A DNA stretch of 64,000 nucleotides from Myroides sp. N17-2 (GTDB taxonomy: Bacteria > Bacteroidota > Bacteroidia > Flavobacteriales > Flavobacteriaceae), in NCBI RefSeq assembly GCF_002286775.1, contig NZ_NSGJ01000013.1, positions 47,396-111,395 on the forward strand. Direction: 5' to 3'. Under the pieces are notes generated by a model. That model was not told the DNA's origin, made no database searches, and worked only from the letters and a program-made list of their open reading frames with translations. Each line of letters opens with the position of its first letter. Position 1 is the stretch's first letter. Made by a program: the position numbers and the translations under genes. Of the stretch, positions 17,371 through 25,792 are shown piece after piece.

Positions 17371-17925
17371 TTAGCGTACTGGTCGTAAGGTGTTGCTAAA
17401 TGTAACTTTAAAAGGAGTTGTCTTGTTTCCGTTATTTTTCATCACATAGATGAACTTAAACATCTTAGCATGGTCACTTTCTATAGTTAGTGAGCCACCT
17501 GTATAACTGTCTTTTAATACAATGTTTTGGCTGTTCTCTACACGGATAGATTTGGCAATACCTGTTTTTAGGTCGCTCATTGTCATACCGTAGTAGTAGG
17601 ATTTGTTGTCTCCTTTGACAGAGATGTTTTCCCCTTTAAAGCCTTTAGTTAGTATCACTACAGAGTAATTCTCTCCTGTAGCTTTAATGTTTTTGAGATA
17701 GTTGTCTTTCGTTTTATCTGTTACAGATCTAAAGTCATCTCTCACTTGCGCATAATCAGGTAAGTCGATTACGTCTTTTTCTTCAGGAAGTCTTTCTTCC
17801 TCTTTGATTTTTTCGATTCGCTCATCAACAGTCAATTCCTTAGGTGGTGTAATAGTTGCTACATGTGAAGCAGATTTACACATGGAGAATAAGACGATTA
17901 AAGCTAAGAAAGGTAATTTTTTCAT
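17371..17925 (-). CDS. Putative lipoprotein, unknown function
   Basis: The product has 184 residues. It starts MKKLPFLALIVLFSMCKSAS, a signal sequence with Cys16 in a loose Bacteroidota-type lipobox. A charged, helical region (DERIEKIKEEERLPEEKDV) follows, then a beta-rich C-terminal half. No family is recognised. It heads a short minus-strand unit with the 16951 gene and possibly the 15848 gene. Its promoter must overlap the divergent promoter of the flavoprotein gene at 18051; TAAAGATA near 17981 is close to a minus-strand -7 box. Confidence 0.65.
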   Translation of the reverse strand: MKKLPFLALIVLFSMCKSASHVATITPPKELTVDERIEKIKEEERLPEEKDVIDLPDYAQVRDDFRSVTDKTKDNYLKNIKATGENYSVVILTKGFKGENISVKGDNKSYYYGMTMSDLKTGIAKSIRVENSQNIVLKDSYTGGSLTIESDHAKMFKFIYVMKNNGNKTTPFKVTFSNTLRPVR

Positions 17926-17966
17926 ATTCTTAATTTAACAATGATAGGGATGCGATCGTAAGTAAG

Positions 17967-17974
17967 TATCTTTG
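17967..17974 (+). promoter_or_regulatory. -7 box for the flavoprotein gene
   Basis: TATCTTTG lies 76 bases before the ATG at 18051, in the divergent gap. It is plausible but would imply a leader of about 70 bases. Confidence 0.4.
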
Positions 17975-18050
17975 TTGCCGTAAAGATAAATTTTTACAGC
18001 CAATAAAAAAACTGTAATAGAGTGTCTTAAACGTTAAAATAGGTTTTTCA

Positions 18051-19274
18051 ATGAATTATGATGTCATATTAGTAGGTGGTGGAGCAGCAGGTTTTTTTAC
18101 TGCTATTAATTTAGTCGAACAGAATAAAGGGCTAAAAGTAGCTATTATAGAACGAGGAAAAGAGGTATTGTCTAAAGTGAAAATATCAGGAGGAGGAAGA
18201 TGTAATGTTACACACGCATGCTTTGATCCGAAGGAGTTGACACAGTTTTATCCTAGAGGGGCTAAAGAATTATTAGGGCCTTTTCATCAGTTTTGCTCAG
18301 GCGATACGATAGAGTGGTTTGATCGCCACGGAGTGACGCTTAAGATAGAAGAAGATGGAAGGATGTTTCCTGATACAGATTCATCACAGACGATTATAGA
18401 CTGTTTTATGAAAGCTGTACGTGAACTAAAGATAGATGTTATCACGAGTAGTAGTGTACAAGGGATTTTTAAGAAAGAGAATAGCTGGAAGCTAGACACT
18501 ACCACAGGTAACTATGAGTGTGAGTATCTAGTAATGACCACAGGTAGTAATCCGAAGATGTGGAATATGATGTCTGAGTTCGGACATAAAATCATAGAGC
18601 CTGTACCATCATTATTTACGTTTAATATTAATGACAAGCGTATTAAAGATTTAATGGGAGTTGCTACTCCTGCTGAGGTGAGTGTTAAAGGAACTAAATT
18701 AGAAGCGGCAGGTCCTTTATTGATTACACACTGGGGGATGAGTGGACCGGGTATATTACGTCTATCTGCATGGGGAGCGAGAATCTTAGCAGAGAAGAAT
18801 TATCAGTTTCATATTACGGTGAATTGGATGCCACAGCACAGTTTTGAATCCCTTAAAGAAGAACTTCAGCATATCAGAAAAGAACACGCTAAGAAGAATG
18901 CAATTAAGCGTATCGAACTAGAGTTGCCTAACCGTTTATGGGAGCGTATGGTAGTGGTGTCAGGTATAGCAGAAGATACAAAGTGGGCAGATGTAACGAA
19001 TAAGCAGCTAGATGTATTATGTGGAGAATTGACTCAAGGAGAGTACCAAGTGAATGGAAAGAGCACATTTAAAGATGAGTTCGTGACTGCAGGTGGTATT
19101 GATCTAAAGGAGGTAAACTTTAAAACAATGGAAAGCAAAGTAAATGACAACTTGTATTTTGCTGGAGAAATATTAAATATTGATGCGATTACAGGAGGTT
19201 TTAACTTCCAAAACGCATGGACAAATGGGTATATAGCTTCTCAAGCTATTACTGCTAAAATAGAAAGTAAATAA
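18051..19274 (+). CDS. HI0933-family NAD(P)/FAD-dependent flavoprotein
   Basis: The 407-residue protein matches the HI0933/YhiN group of flavoproteins. The dinucleotide-binding motif VGGGAAGF is at residues 8-15, KISGGGRCNVTH is near 45-57, GMSGPGILRLS is near 230-240, and FAGEILNIDAITGGFNFQNAW is near the C-terminus, all family hallmarks. Members bind FAD and act as reductases of poorly defined substrates. The next gene begins one base after its stop codon, so the two are co-transcribed. Confidence 0.9.
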   Translation: MNYDVILVGGGAAGFFTAINLVEQNKGLKVAIIERGKEVLSKVKISGGGRCNVTHACFDPKELTQFYPRGAKELLGPFHQFCSGDTIEWFDRHGVTLKIEEDGRMFPDTDSSQTIIDCFMKAVRELKIDVITSSSVQGIFKKENSWKLDTTTGNYECEYLVMTTGSNPKMWNMMSEFGHKIIEPVPSLFTFNINDKRIKDLMGVATPAEVSVKGTKLEAAGPLLITHWGMSGPGILRLSAWGARILAEKNYQFHITVNWMPQHSFESLKEELQHIRKEHAKKNAIKRIELELPNRLWERMVVVSGIAEDTKWADVTNKQLDVLCGELTQGEYQVNGKSTFKDEFVTAGGIDLKEVNFKTMESKVNDNLYFAGEILNIDAITGGFNFQNAWTNGYIASQAITAKIESK

Positions 19275-19275
19275 G

Positions 19276-19752
19276 ATGAGGTTTAGTTATTATAATTTGA
19301 CAAGTAAGATCTTACTGTCAGTATTCTGTTTATTGCCATTCCTTGGGATGATTATATTCTTTATGCAGGTTGGTAATGTATTGGCAATATCCCTGAGTGT
19401 GATTATGATTTTCTTACTCATTGTGTTTATTTACAAGTGCTTTTTTATCAAAGTAAATATTGATAAATCGGGGATTACCTATGTTAGCCCTCTAAAAAAT
19501 AAGCATCTTAATTGGGATGAGGTGAAGGATGTATTGATTGTGGTACGTGAGCGTCGTTCACTTCCTGATTATTATAAATTCAACGAATGGATGGAAGCAG
19601 GTAAGGCGGGTAAGAGTTATTTTGTTTTATTTAGAACTACAGAAGGTTTTCCTGAGAATCCTATGTTTATGTTTAGTGCACCAACAGGAGAAGACTATAT
19701 AAGTGTACAGTTTCGACCAAGTATAAAACAAGCAATAGAAAAGTATCGTTAA
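19276..19752 (+). CDS. Two-helix membrane protein with a PH-like C-terminal domain
   Basis: The 158-residue product has two N-terminal membrane helices (about residues 10-33 and 36-58). The C-terminal soluble part (IDKSGITYVSPLKNKHLNWDEVKDVLI) looks like a bacterial PH-like domain. Its ATG follows the flavoprotein stop codon after one base, and a terminator follows its own stop. The sequence shows no further functional clue. Confidence 0.65.
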   Translation: MRFSYYNLTSKILLSVFCLLPFLGMIIFFMQVGNVLAISLSVIMIFLLIVFIYKCFFIKVNIDKSGITYVSPLKNKHLNWDEVKDVLIVVRERRSLPDYYKFNEWMEAGKAGKSYFVLFRTTEGFPENPMFMFSAPTGEDYISVQFRPSIKQAIEKYR

Positions 19753-19770
19753 GCAAGACTAACAATATTG

Positions 19771-19807
19771 AAAAAGGTAGTAGAACTCAAGTTTTACTAC
19801 CTTTTTT
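19771..19807 (+). terminator. Rho-independent terminator
   Basis: AAAAAGGTAGTA (19771-19782) pairs with TACTACCTTTTT (from 19795), ending in a T run. It closes the 18051-19752 operon. Confidence 0.9.
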
Positions 19808-19982
19808 GGTATTTGTGATTAATGATTTATAAAATGTGTACATCCCTAAATTTGTCTCTACATAAAAAATAGAATGTAACCCAAATACTAGGATCTCTAA
19901 CTGAATCTAGTTGTATAAATTTAAAACTACAGTAAAAAACAAAAGAGTAGCAAAATAGTCAGTTTTTATTTTGTATATTTGC

Positions 19983-20016
19983 AAAGTATTGAATATTAGA
20001 ATTTAATACTTTTTTT
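19983..20016 (+). terminator. Terminator-like hairpin without an obvious gene
   Basis: AAAGTATTGAAT (19983-19994) pairs with ATTTAATACTTT (20001-20012), with one G-T pair, and T continues to 20016. A TATATTTG promoter-like box ends at 19981, immediately before it, an odd arrangement. Confidence 0.5.
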
Positions 20017-20103
20017 AGGCCAATCTTCGAGGCTAATATTTGAAAATAATCAGAACTTACGTGAATAGGATGAAATAGGCATTTTTATGCAGTTTTGGTT
20101 CGA

Positions 20104-20147
20104 GTGAGTCCATAGTGAGTCCATAATGAGTCCATAGCTAGTCCATT
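20104..20147. repeat. Four tandem 11-bp repeats (GTCCAT core)
   Basis: GTCCA recurs at 20108, 20119, 20130 and 20141, exactly 11 bases apart. The first three units read about GTGAGTCCATA; the fourth is slightly changed. The one-turn spacing would place the core on the same face of the helix, which suits cooperative protein binding. A related array lies at 58254-58292. Confidence 0.85.
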
Positions 20148-20485
20148 AAAACGGCATTTTTAATGCTCTCGATATGGATACACGATGTTATCAATATACT
20201 TTCATACAAAGTTATGTAGTAGCTTCTTTGGCTGGAACTGCTAAATAAGGAGGTTACTTTTTTATTGAGATAAATGAATAATTCTTAGGTGAATTAAAGT
20301 TGTTGATTTATAGCGAGATAGAAAATAGAATCTGAGACAAAGTTACGAATTTAAAAAGAATGTATAAGAAGGAGTTAGACTTAAAAAGAGTTCTTTTATA
20401 GAAGTCTAGACAACTTCAGTAAGACGTATAATCCGAGTACACTTATTTATGCCAAGTAATTACTTGTAGAAGTTATAAAGTATAG

Positions 20486-20520
20486 AAGGTCATTAGCGAG
20501 AGTTGATGACCTTTTATTTT
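20486..20520 (+). terminator. Orphan terminator-like hairpin
   Basis: AAGGTCAT (20486-20493) pairs with ATGACCTT (20506-20513), followed by a T-rich tail. No gene ends nearby; the closest upstream gene stops at 19752 and has its own terminator. Confidence 0.65.
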
Positions 20521-20600
20521 ACCGTATTTATGGGGGTAGTAATTATAGGGATAGGCAGGAGTGCGTTATTTTGATGTATGTGTTTTGTTTTATTGTTAAA

Positions 20601-20608
20601 TATGTTTG
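20601..20608 (+). promoter_or_regulatory. -7 box for the paired membrane protein genes
   Basis: TATGTTTG fits TAnnTTTG and lies 35 bases before the ATG at 20644. Confidence 0.45.
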
Positions 20609-20643
20609 TATAATGTGTTATATTTATCTAAAAATTACTTTTT

Positions 20644-21315
20644 ATGATAGATAATGTAAAGTATGGATTAAAGCTCTCAGGTTTTGGGGCGTTTAGTTTT
20701 ATAAAGGTTGCAGTGTTTGGTTTGTTTAGCGCAGTAGTAAGTTTGATTACAGGTATTATCTTGTTGTCTAATGCGAGTGGTACGAATGCAGCAGGTGAAG
20801 TGTATGAAAGTTCTTTCAGTACGTTTATTAAAGACTCACCTTACCTTTCAGTATTGTTACTAATCACGCTGATAAGTATCTATTTTGTGTTTTCGTTTTC
20901 GACACAGTATGCTTTTAGAAAAGTAGCTAGACGTATTTTAGATGATAAAGCCGAGTCATTTTTAGAACCTATTATGGATAAGGCGATGGATAAGACGATG
21001 GGTAGAATAGATGAAACGGAGAAACAGAATATGGTACAGCGCGGTATGGATTATTCAGTTTTGAAGCTTCAGACGATTAATAATGTAAAACAAGAAACGA
21101 ATAATAAATGGTTAAGATACCTGTTGGTACTAGGATTCTCTAAATTAAAGTTAGATGATATCCCTTTTGATGATCCTAAGTTTAATGTGCGTTCTGAAAT
21201 AAAAACAAGAGTGATACAAGGGATTAAAGACTTTGCTACACCTGATAAGCAGTTCTTCTGGATGATCATAGGATATCATTGGATAGCTATTTTGATTATA
21301 GCATTTATGAGATAA
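20644..21315 (+). CDS. Membrane protein of unknown function, paralogue 1
   Basis: The 223-residue protein has two N-terminal membrane helices (about 15-42 and 65-90), a long cytoplasmic helical middle part (VARRILDDKAESFLEPIMDK), and one C-terminal helix (about 205-221). It shares its plan and many residues with the next gene, including a block ending DDIPFDDPKFNVR and the segment FFWMIIGYHWIAILI. The two start-to-stop units are separated by 17 bases and look like a tandem duplication. I do not recognise the family. Confidence 0.75.
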   Translation: MIDNVKYGLKLSGFGAFSFIKVAVFGLFSAVVSLITGIILLSNASGTNAAGEVYESSFSTFIKDSPYLSVLLLITLISIYFVFSFSTQYAFRKVARRILDDKAESFLEPIMDKAMDKTMGRIDETEKQNMVQRGMDYSVLKLQTINNVKQETNNKWLRYLLVLGFSKLKLDDIPFDDPKFNVRSEIKTRVIQGIKDFATPDKQFFWMIIGYHWIAILIIAFMR

Positions 21316-21332
21316 TAATGTACTTATAGGAT

Positions 21333-22019
21333 ATGTTAGATAAGATAAAGTATGCAGCCAAACTATCCTTTATAGGAGGAAGTAGTTTTCTTAAGATATT
21401 TATAGTCGGTTCATTTAGTGCAGTGTTTTCTTTTGCTATAGGTTTATTGTTATTTATATATGGACCCTATCTAGGAGTTGGTAATATAGGTGGTTCGGCA
21501 GGATTGATGGCTTTATTAGCGGTCTTTGTTATTGCTCCGATTCAGAGTATTTCGTTGACCATGATATTGATTAGTAATTACTTTATTTTCTCTATGGCTA
21601 GTTCGTATGCTGTTAAAAAGGTAGCGAATAGATTGTTAAATGACAAAGGGGAAGCTCTTTTGTATCCCTTAATTGATAAGGCATTAGATAAGGTTATTAG
21701 TGATACTTCTGTGGCTGATAAACAGAACTGGGTGCAGAAGGGATTTGACTTTTCCTTGGTACAAATGCAGATTGTCAATAATATTAAAAATCAAAGCGAG
21801 AATAAGTGGATTAAGAAGATGCTAATTTATGGATTTAAAAAGCTGAGTGTAGACGATATTCCCTTTAATGATCCAAAGTTAAATATCCGTGAGATAATTA
21901 AAGACAGAGTTATTAATGCTATTCGAGAAATGGCGAGTCCAAGTAAGAAGAAGTTTTGGTATATGATCTTATTTCATTGGATAGCGGTTTTGGTAATTTT
22001 GATAATGAATTTGATATAA
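21333..22019 (+). CDS. Membrane protein of unknown function, paralogue 2
   Basis: The 228-residue protein has the same three-helix plan as the preceding gene. The N-terminal helices (SFLKIFIVGSFSAVFSFAIG) and the C-terminal block (DDIPFNDPKLNIR, then FWYMILFHWIAVLVI) align with it without large gaps. Identity is moderate, so the duplication is old and both copies have been kept. The gene is closed by a terminator just after the stop codon. Function is unknown; no enzymatic motif is visible. Confidence 0.75.
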   Translation: MLDKIKYAAKLSFIGGSSFLKIFIVGSFSAVFSFAIGLLLFIYGPYLGVGNIGGSAGLMALLAVFVIAPIQSISLTMILISNYFIFSMASSYAVKKVANRLLNDKGEALLYPLIDKALDKVISDTSVADKQNWVQKGFDFSLVQMQIVNNIKNQSENKWIKKMLIYGFKKLSVDDIPFNDPKLNIREIIKDRVINAIREMASPSKKKFWYMILFHWIAVLVILIMNLI

Positions 22020-22024
22020 AAAGG

Positions 22025-22060
22025 AGCTAGTGATTTTGAGATAGATCATTAGCTTTTGTT
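22025..22060 (+). terminator. Rho-independent terminator
   Basis: AGCTAGTGAT (22025-22034) pairs with ATCATTAGCT (22045-22054) with one G-T pair, followed by TTTGTTG. It closes the two-gene unit before the decarboxylase promoter. Confidence 0.75.
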
Positions 22061-22123
22061 GTATTCGAACGGTTTTAGAATATAACTTTCTTAAAGAATG
22101 AAGTAGCTATCAATAAAAGATGT

Positions 22124-22131
22124 TATTTTTG
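22124..22131 (+). promoter_or_regulatory. -7 box for mevalonate decarboxylase
   Basis: TATTTTTG lies 18 bases before the ATG at 22150, inside the longer open frame that begins at 22120. This argues against the longer start. Confidence 0.55.
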
Positions 22132-22149
22132 TGTCATAGAAATAACAGA

Positions 22150-23238
22150 ATGATGAATATAGAAGACTTTATTTTTGACCGATCAGTAGATGTTAATTTG
22201 GCTATGGAGGGTGGTTTCTCATGGGGTACGCCTAGTAATATAGCATTAGTTAAGTACTGGGGAAAGAAAGATAATCAGATACCTGCGAATCCGTCGTTGA
22301 GTTTTACCTTGAATAATTGTAAGACAGAGACATCGTTAATATATAAGGCAAAATCTGATAAAGGGATAAGTTTTGATCTTTTGTTTGAGGGACAACCTAA
22401 GGAAGATTTTAAACCAAAGATTCAGAAGTTCTTCGAGAGAATAGTAAAGTACTGTCCTTATATAGAAAATTATCACTTCATTATAGATACTAAGAATACT
22501 TTTCCACATAGTTCGGGTATAGCATCTTCTGCTTCAGGTATGGGGGCTATGGCCGTAAATATTATGTCATTAGAAAAGTTGTTAAACGCAGATATGACTG
22601 TTGAATACTTTAATCAGAAGGCTTCTTTCTTAGCGCGTTTGGGCTCTGGAAGTGCGTGTAGAAGTATTACAGGTAGTGTAGTGGTGTGGGGAGAACAAGC
22701 TGATATTACAGGTAGCTCGGATTTATATGGTATAGAATTTCCATATGAGGTACACCCTGTGTTTAAGAATTACTGTGATACAATTTTACTTGTTGATAAA
22801 GGTGAGAAAAAAGTATCAAGTACTGTTGGGCATGATCTAATGCACAATCACCCTTATGCTGAGCAACGTTTTAGTCAAGCACATGAGAATTTGGCTAAGT
22901 TGAAAAATATATTGGTAGAGGGTAATTTAGTTGAATTTATGGCGTTAGTAGAGAGTGAAGCGCTAACATTACACGCAATGATGATGACTTCGATGCCTTA
23001 TTTTATCTTGATGAAGCCTAATACACTTCAGATTATTGAGAAAATATGGGAGTTTAGAGAAAAAACATCTATACCTGTGTGCTTTACATTAGATGCTGGG
23101 GCAAATGTCCACGTGTTATACCCAATGGGTGATAAAGACTTCGTACAGACATTTATCAGACAAGATTTGGCTCAGTATTGTCAAAATGAGCAGTATATAG
23201 ATGACGAAATAGGTACAGGATCATTATTAATTAAATAA
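22150..23238 (+). CDS. mvaD: Diphosphomevalonate decarboxylase
   Basis: The enzyme converts diphosphomevalonate to isopentenyl diphosphate with ATP and CO2 release, the last step of the mevalonate pathway. It has WGTPSNIALVKYWGKKD near residues 24-40, the ATP loop FPHSSGIASSASGMGAMAVN near 120-140, LGSGSACRSI, and FTLDAGANVHVLYP near the C-terminus with the expected catalytic Asp. The protein has 362 residues from this start; the next codon, 22153, is also ATG. The 10 extra residues of the longer frame overlap a promoter box. It is a few kilobases from the other pathway genes and has its own promoter. Confidence 0.93.
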   Translation: MMNIEDFIFDRSVDVNLAMEGGFSWGTPSNIALVKYWGKKDNQIPANPSLSFTLNNCKTETSLIYKAKSDKGISFDLLFEGQPKEDFKPKIQKFFERIVKYCPYIENYHFIIDTKNTFPHSSGIASSASGMGAMAVNIMSLEKLLNADMTVEYFNQKASFLARLGSGSACRSITGSVVVWGEQADITGSSDLYGIEFPYEVHPVFKNYCDTILLVDKGEKKVSSTVGHDLMHNHPYAEQRFSQAHENLAKLKNILVEGNLVEFMALVESEALTLHAMMMTSMPYFILMKPNTLQIIEKIWEFREKTSIPVCFTLDAGANVHVLYPMGDKDFVQTFIRQDLAQYCQNEQYIDDEIGTGSLLIK

Positions 23239-23299
23239 TTTTTTGTAATTTTATACTACGGTATGCTAATTGCATATTGAGAACTTAAAATTTGGAGAT

Positions 23300-23704
23300 A
23301 TGAAAAAGTTAATGACAATTTTTGGTTTAGCAATAGGTAGCTTACTATTTAGTCAAGCAACTTATGCGCAAGAGTTAGCGCCTGATCAAAACCCTAATTA
23401 TAGAGTAAGTATGGTGAAGTATATGGCAGTGAAAGATTCGCTGACAGCTACTTTGAGTACAACTGTACAAGATACTTATAAGGCGTATGATTGGTATGAG
23501 GCTAAAATGGAACGCAAAGCTCAAAAAAGAGAGTGGAAACACGAGGAACGTATGGCTCGTGCTAAGTATGGTAGAAGCTACTCTAGCTATGATAGTGGAT
23601 ATTATGGTAATAACTATAATAGATATAACTCAGGATGGAGTAACTGGAATAACTGGAGACCTCAAGTAGGCTTTAGAACAGGGAACTGGTGGTTCTCTAT
23701 CTAG
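23300..23704 (+). CDS. Small secreted protein with Tyr/Asn/Gly/Trp-rich tail
   Basis: The product has 134 residues from MKKLMTIFGLAIGSLLFSQA, a signal peptide ending near TYAQ, with a GGAG-like ribosome site (TTGGAGA) just before. Next comes a charged helical region (YEAKMERKAQKREWKHEER). The tail is low-complexity (SYDSGYYGNNYNRYNSG, then WSNWNNWRP). It heads a three-gene set with the LpoB-like and COG3014-like lipoproteins. I do not recognise a family; a role at the envelope is inferred from the signal peptide and neighbours. Confidence 0.7.
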   Translation: MKKLMTIFGLAIGSLLFSQATYAQELAPDQNPNYRVSMVKYMAVKDSLTATLSTTVQDTYKAYDWYEAKMERKAQKREWKHEERMARAKYGRSYSSYDSGYYGNNYNRYNSGWSNWNNWRPQVGFRTGNWWFSI

Positions 23705-23720
23705 GAATTGAAAACACAAT

Positions 23721-24335
23721 ATGAAAAATAAAAACAGGATTATGCAAATTAAACGTATAGCATTAGCTACAGTATTAGCTGTATCAGGATTAGTTATCAC
23801 ATCATGTGGTCGTCAAGTAACAAGAGTAAGTACTGAAGACACTATTGATATCAGTGGTAGATGGAATAACTCAGACTCAAGAGAGGTGGCTGATCAAATG
23901 ACTAGACAGATATTAGAAGAAGAATGGATCTCTAATTTCCGTGAAGAGAATGCAAGTAAGAAACCTGTGGTTATTGTGGGGATGGTATACAATAAAAGCC
24001 ATGAGCATATCGAAGCAGAAACTTTCGTAAAAGATGTGGAGCAAGCTTTTATTCGTTCTCAAAGAGTTCGTTTAGTACAAGGTGGAAAGAAACGTGAAGA
24101 ACTACGTGGTGAGCGTGCTGACCAACAAACAAACGCTTCTTCATCTTCTATGAAACAATTCGGTTTAGAGCAAGGAGCTGACTTTATGTTACAAGGTTCT
24201 ATTAACTCTATCGTAGATGCACACAAGAAGAAAAAAGTGGTTTATTACCAAGTTAACTTAGAGTTGACTAATATTCAAACAAATGAAGTAGTTTGGATAG
24301 GTGAGAAAAAGATCGCTAAGTACGTAAAAAACTAA
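23721..24335 (+). CDS. LpoB-like penicillin-binding protein activator (lipoprotein)
   Basis: The 204-residue protein has a signal peptide ending in VITSCG, with the lipid-accepting Cys near residue 29. The mature domain resembles LpoB, the outer-membrane lipoprotein that activates PBP1b: KKPVVIVGMVYNKSHEHIEA, VEQAFIRSQRVRLVQGG, MKQFGLEQGADFMLQGSI, and a final NEVVWIGEKKI. A second ATG at 23742, preceded by AGGA, is an equally good start. It is followed by a COG3014-like lipoprotein gene, the order seen in other Bacteroidota. Activation of a synthase here is an inference. Confidence 0.82.
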   Translation: MKNKNRIMQIKRIALATVLAVSGLVITSCGRQVTRVSTEDTIDISGRWNNSDSREVADQMTRQILEEEWISNFREENASKKPVVIVGMVYNKSHEHIEAETFVKDVEQAFIRSQRVRLVQGGKKREELRGERADQQTNASSSSMKQFGLEQGADFMLQGSINSIVDAHKKKKVVYYQVNLELTNIQTNEVVWIGEKKIAKYVKN

Positions 24336-24350
24336 TTTAAAGGAAAATAG

Positions 24351-25784
24351 ATGGTTTCAAGTAGAACCATATATTCTGTTATAAAAACATCATTGCTTTA
24401 TGCAATGATGTTTTTCGTGTTTGGATGTGCTTCTTATCACGATAGGATAACAGACTATTATCAGAAAGTAGGTTCCTCTGAGTTTGATCTTGCTGAGAAG
24501 GCCTTAGATAAGAATGCTTTGTTACAAAAGCCTCGAAATCTATTGCTTTTTTATATGGAGAAAGGGAAAGTAGCACACCTAAAAGGGGAATACGAAGCAA
24601 GTAATAAATATTTTAATCAAGCAGATTTGCTAGTAGAGGATGGATTATCTACTACAGGAGATATAGCAGTTGGTTTATTCTTAAATTCCATGTCTCAAAA
24701 TTATAAGGGAGAAGAGTTTGAGATATTTATGCTTCATTACTATAAGGCTTTAAACTATATGTATCTTGGTCAGACCAATGAAGCAATAGTAGAGGCTAGA
24801 CGTATCTCCTTACAGAACTATGAACAAGGAGATAAGTATAATGATAAAGCGACACGTTATTCTAAAGATGCATTCTCTCTGAATTTGCAGGGGCTTATCT
24901 ATGAGCAAAACAAAAATTATAATGATGCTTTTATTGCATATAGAAATGCTGTAGAAACATATCAATCTGCTAATGGAGTGTATTATGGTGTGAAAATGCC
25001 CACTACTTTAAAGTATGATGTCATGCGTATGGCTTCTAAAATGGGGTTTGCGGGTGATGTAGCGAAGTATGAAAAAGAGTTTAACTTGAAGTTAAAAGAT
25101 GTACCTGTGAGTAGTGGTGGTGATGTGGTGGTTTTTTGGGAGAACGGAAGAGCTCCTGTTAAAGAACAAGAAAATTTATTCTTCACATTAGCAAAAGGTG
25201 ATTCTGGGGCGTTAGTGTTTACTAATGCGTTGGGATTTGTAATTCCGCTAGATTTTGGTATTGCAGGTAAGACGAATTTGAGTGATATTCACAGTGTCAA
25301 TATTGCTTACCCAAAATATATCGTTCAGCCTTTGCCTTATACTGGAGCAACTGTTACAGTAAAAGATTCTAAAGTTCTGCCGTTTGAAAAAGCACAAGAT
25401 TTAGATGCTTTAGCTGTTTTGACTTTAAAAGAGAGAGCTGGTAAGGAATTAGGAAAGATTTTGACTAGAGTGGCAGTCAAGAAAGCTGCTGAATATGCAG
25501 TGAAAGCTGCTGCTAGGTCAACTAGTAAGGATAGTGATGCTAATGCAATATTAGAAGGAATCGGATTAGGTGTACAATTATTTAACATGTTTTCTGAAAA
25601 GGCAGATACCCGTAACTGGCAGACATTACCTGCGCAGATTAATTATGTTCGTATTCCTTTAGAAATTGGAAAAAACAGTGTAAAAGTTTCAAAAACACGC
25701 GCTAATGGACAAGTGGTAGATGGTGTTGTAGAATTAGAAGCAAACGGTGATATGCAGTTCTTTAATATCACTACAATGAAGTAA
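24351..25784 (+). CDS. COG3014-family lipoprotein with TPR-like helices
   Basis: The 477-residue product has a signal sequence ending FVFGCASYHDR, giving a lipid-anchored Cys near residue 26. The N-terminal half is helical with TPR-like repeats (LFYMEKGKVAHLKGEYEASN, then FSLNLQGLIYEQNKNYNDAF). The C-terminal half is mixed, with an Ala-rich segment (VAVKKAAEYAVKAAARS). This matches the COG3014 group, found beside LpoB-like genes. It follows the LpoB-like gene by 15 bases. It probably works with that lipoprotein at the outer membrane, but no activity is established. Confidence 0.8.
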   Translation: MVSSRTIYSVIKTSLLYAMMFFVFGCASYHDRITDYYQKVGSSEFDLAEKALDKNALLQKPRNLLLFYMEKGKVAHLKGEYEASNKYFNQADLLVEDGLSTTGDIAVGLFLNSMSQNYKGEEFEIFMLHYYKALNYMYLGQTNEAIVEARRISLQNYEQGDKYNDKATRYSKDAFSLNLQGLIYEQNKNYNDAFIAYRNAVETYQSANGVYYGVKMPTTLKYDVMRMASKMGFAGDVAKYEKEFNLKLKDVPVSSGGDVVVFWENGRAPVKEQENLFFTLAKGDSGALVFTNALGFVIPLDFGIAGKTNLSDIHSVNIAYPKYIVQPLPYTGATVTVKDSKVLPFEKAQDLDALAVLTLKERAGKELGKILTRVAVKKAAEYAVKAAARSTSKDSDANAILEGIGLGVQLFNMFSEKADTRNWQTLPAQINYVRIPLEIGKNSVKVSKTRANGQVVDGVVELEANGDMQFFNITTMK

Positions 25785-25792
25785 TATAGATT

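Larger units (their letters stand above)
19808..20643. other. Long non-coding gap with repeats and hairpins
   Basis: No protein gene is credible in these 836 bases. The gap holds a hairpin with a T run at 19983-20016, a four-unit 11-bp repeat array at 20104-20147, and a second terminator-like hairpin at 20486-20520 unconnected to any visible gene. Small RNAs or protein-binding arrays are possible. Confidence 0.5.
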
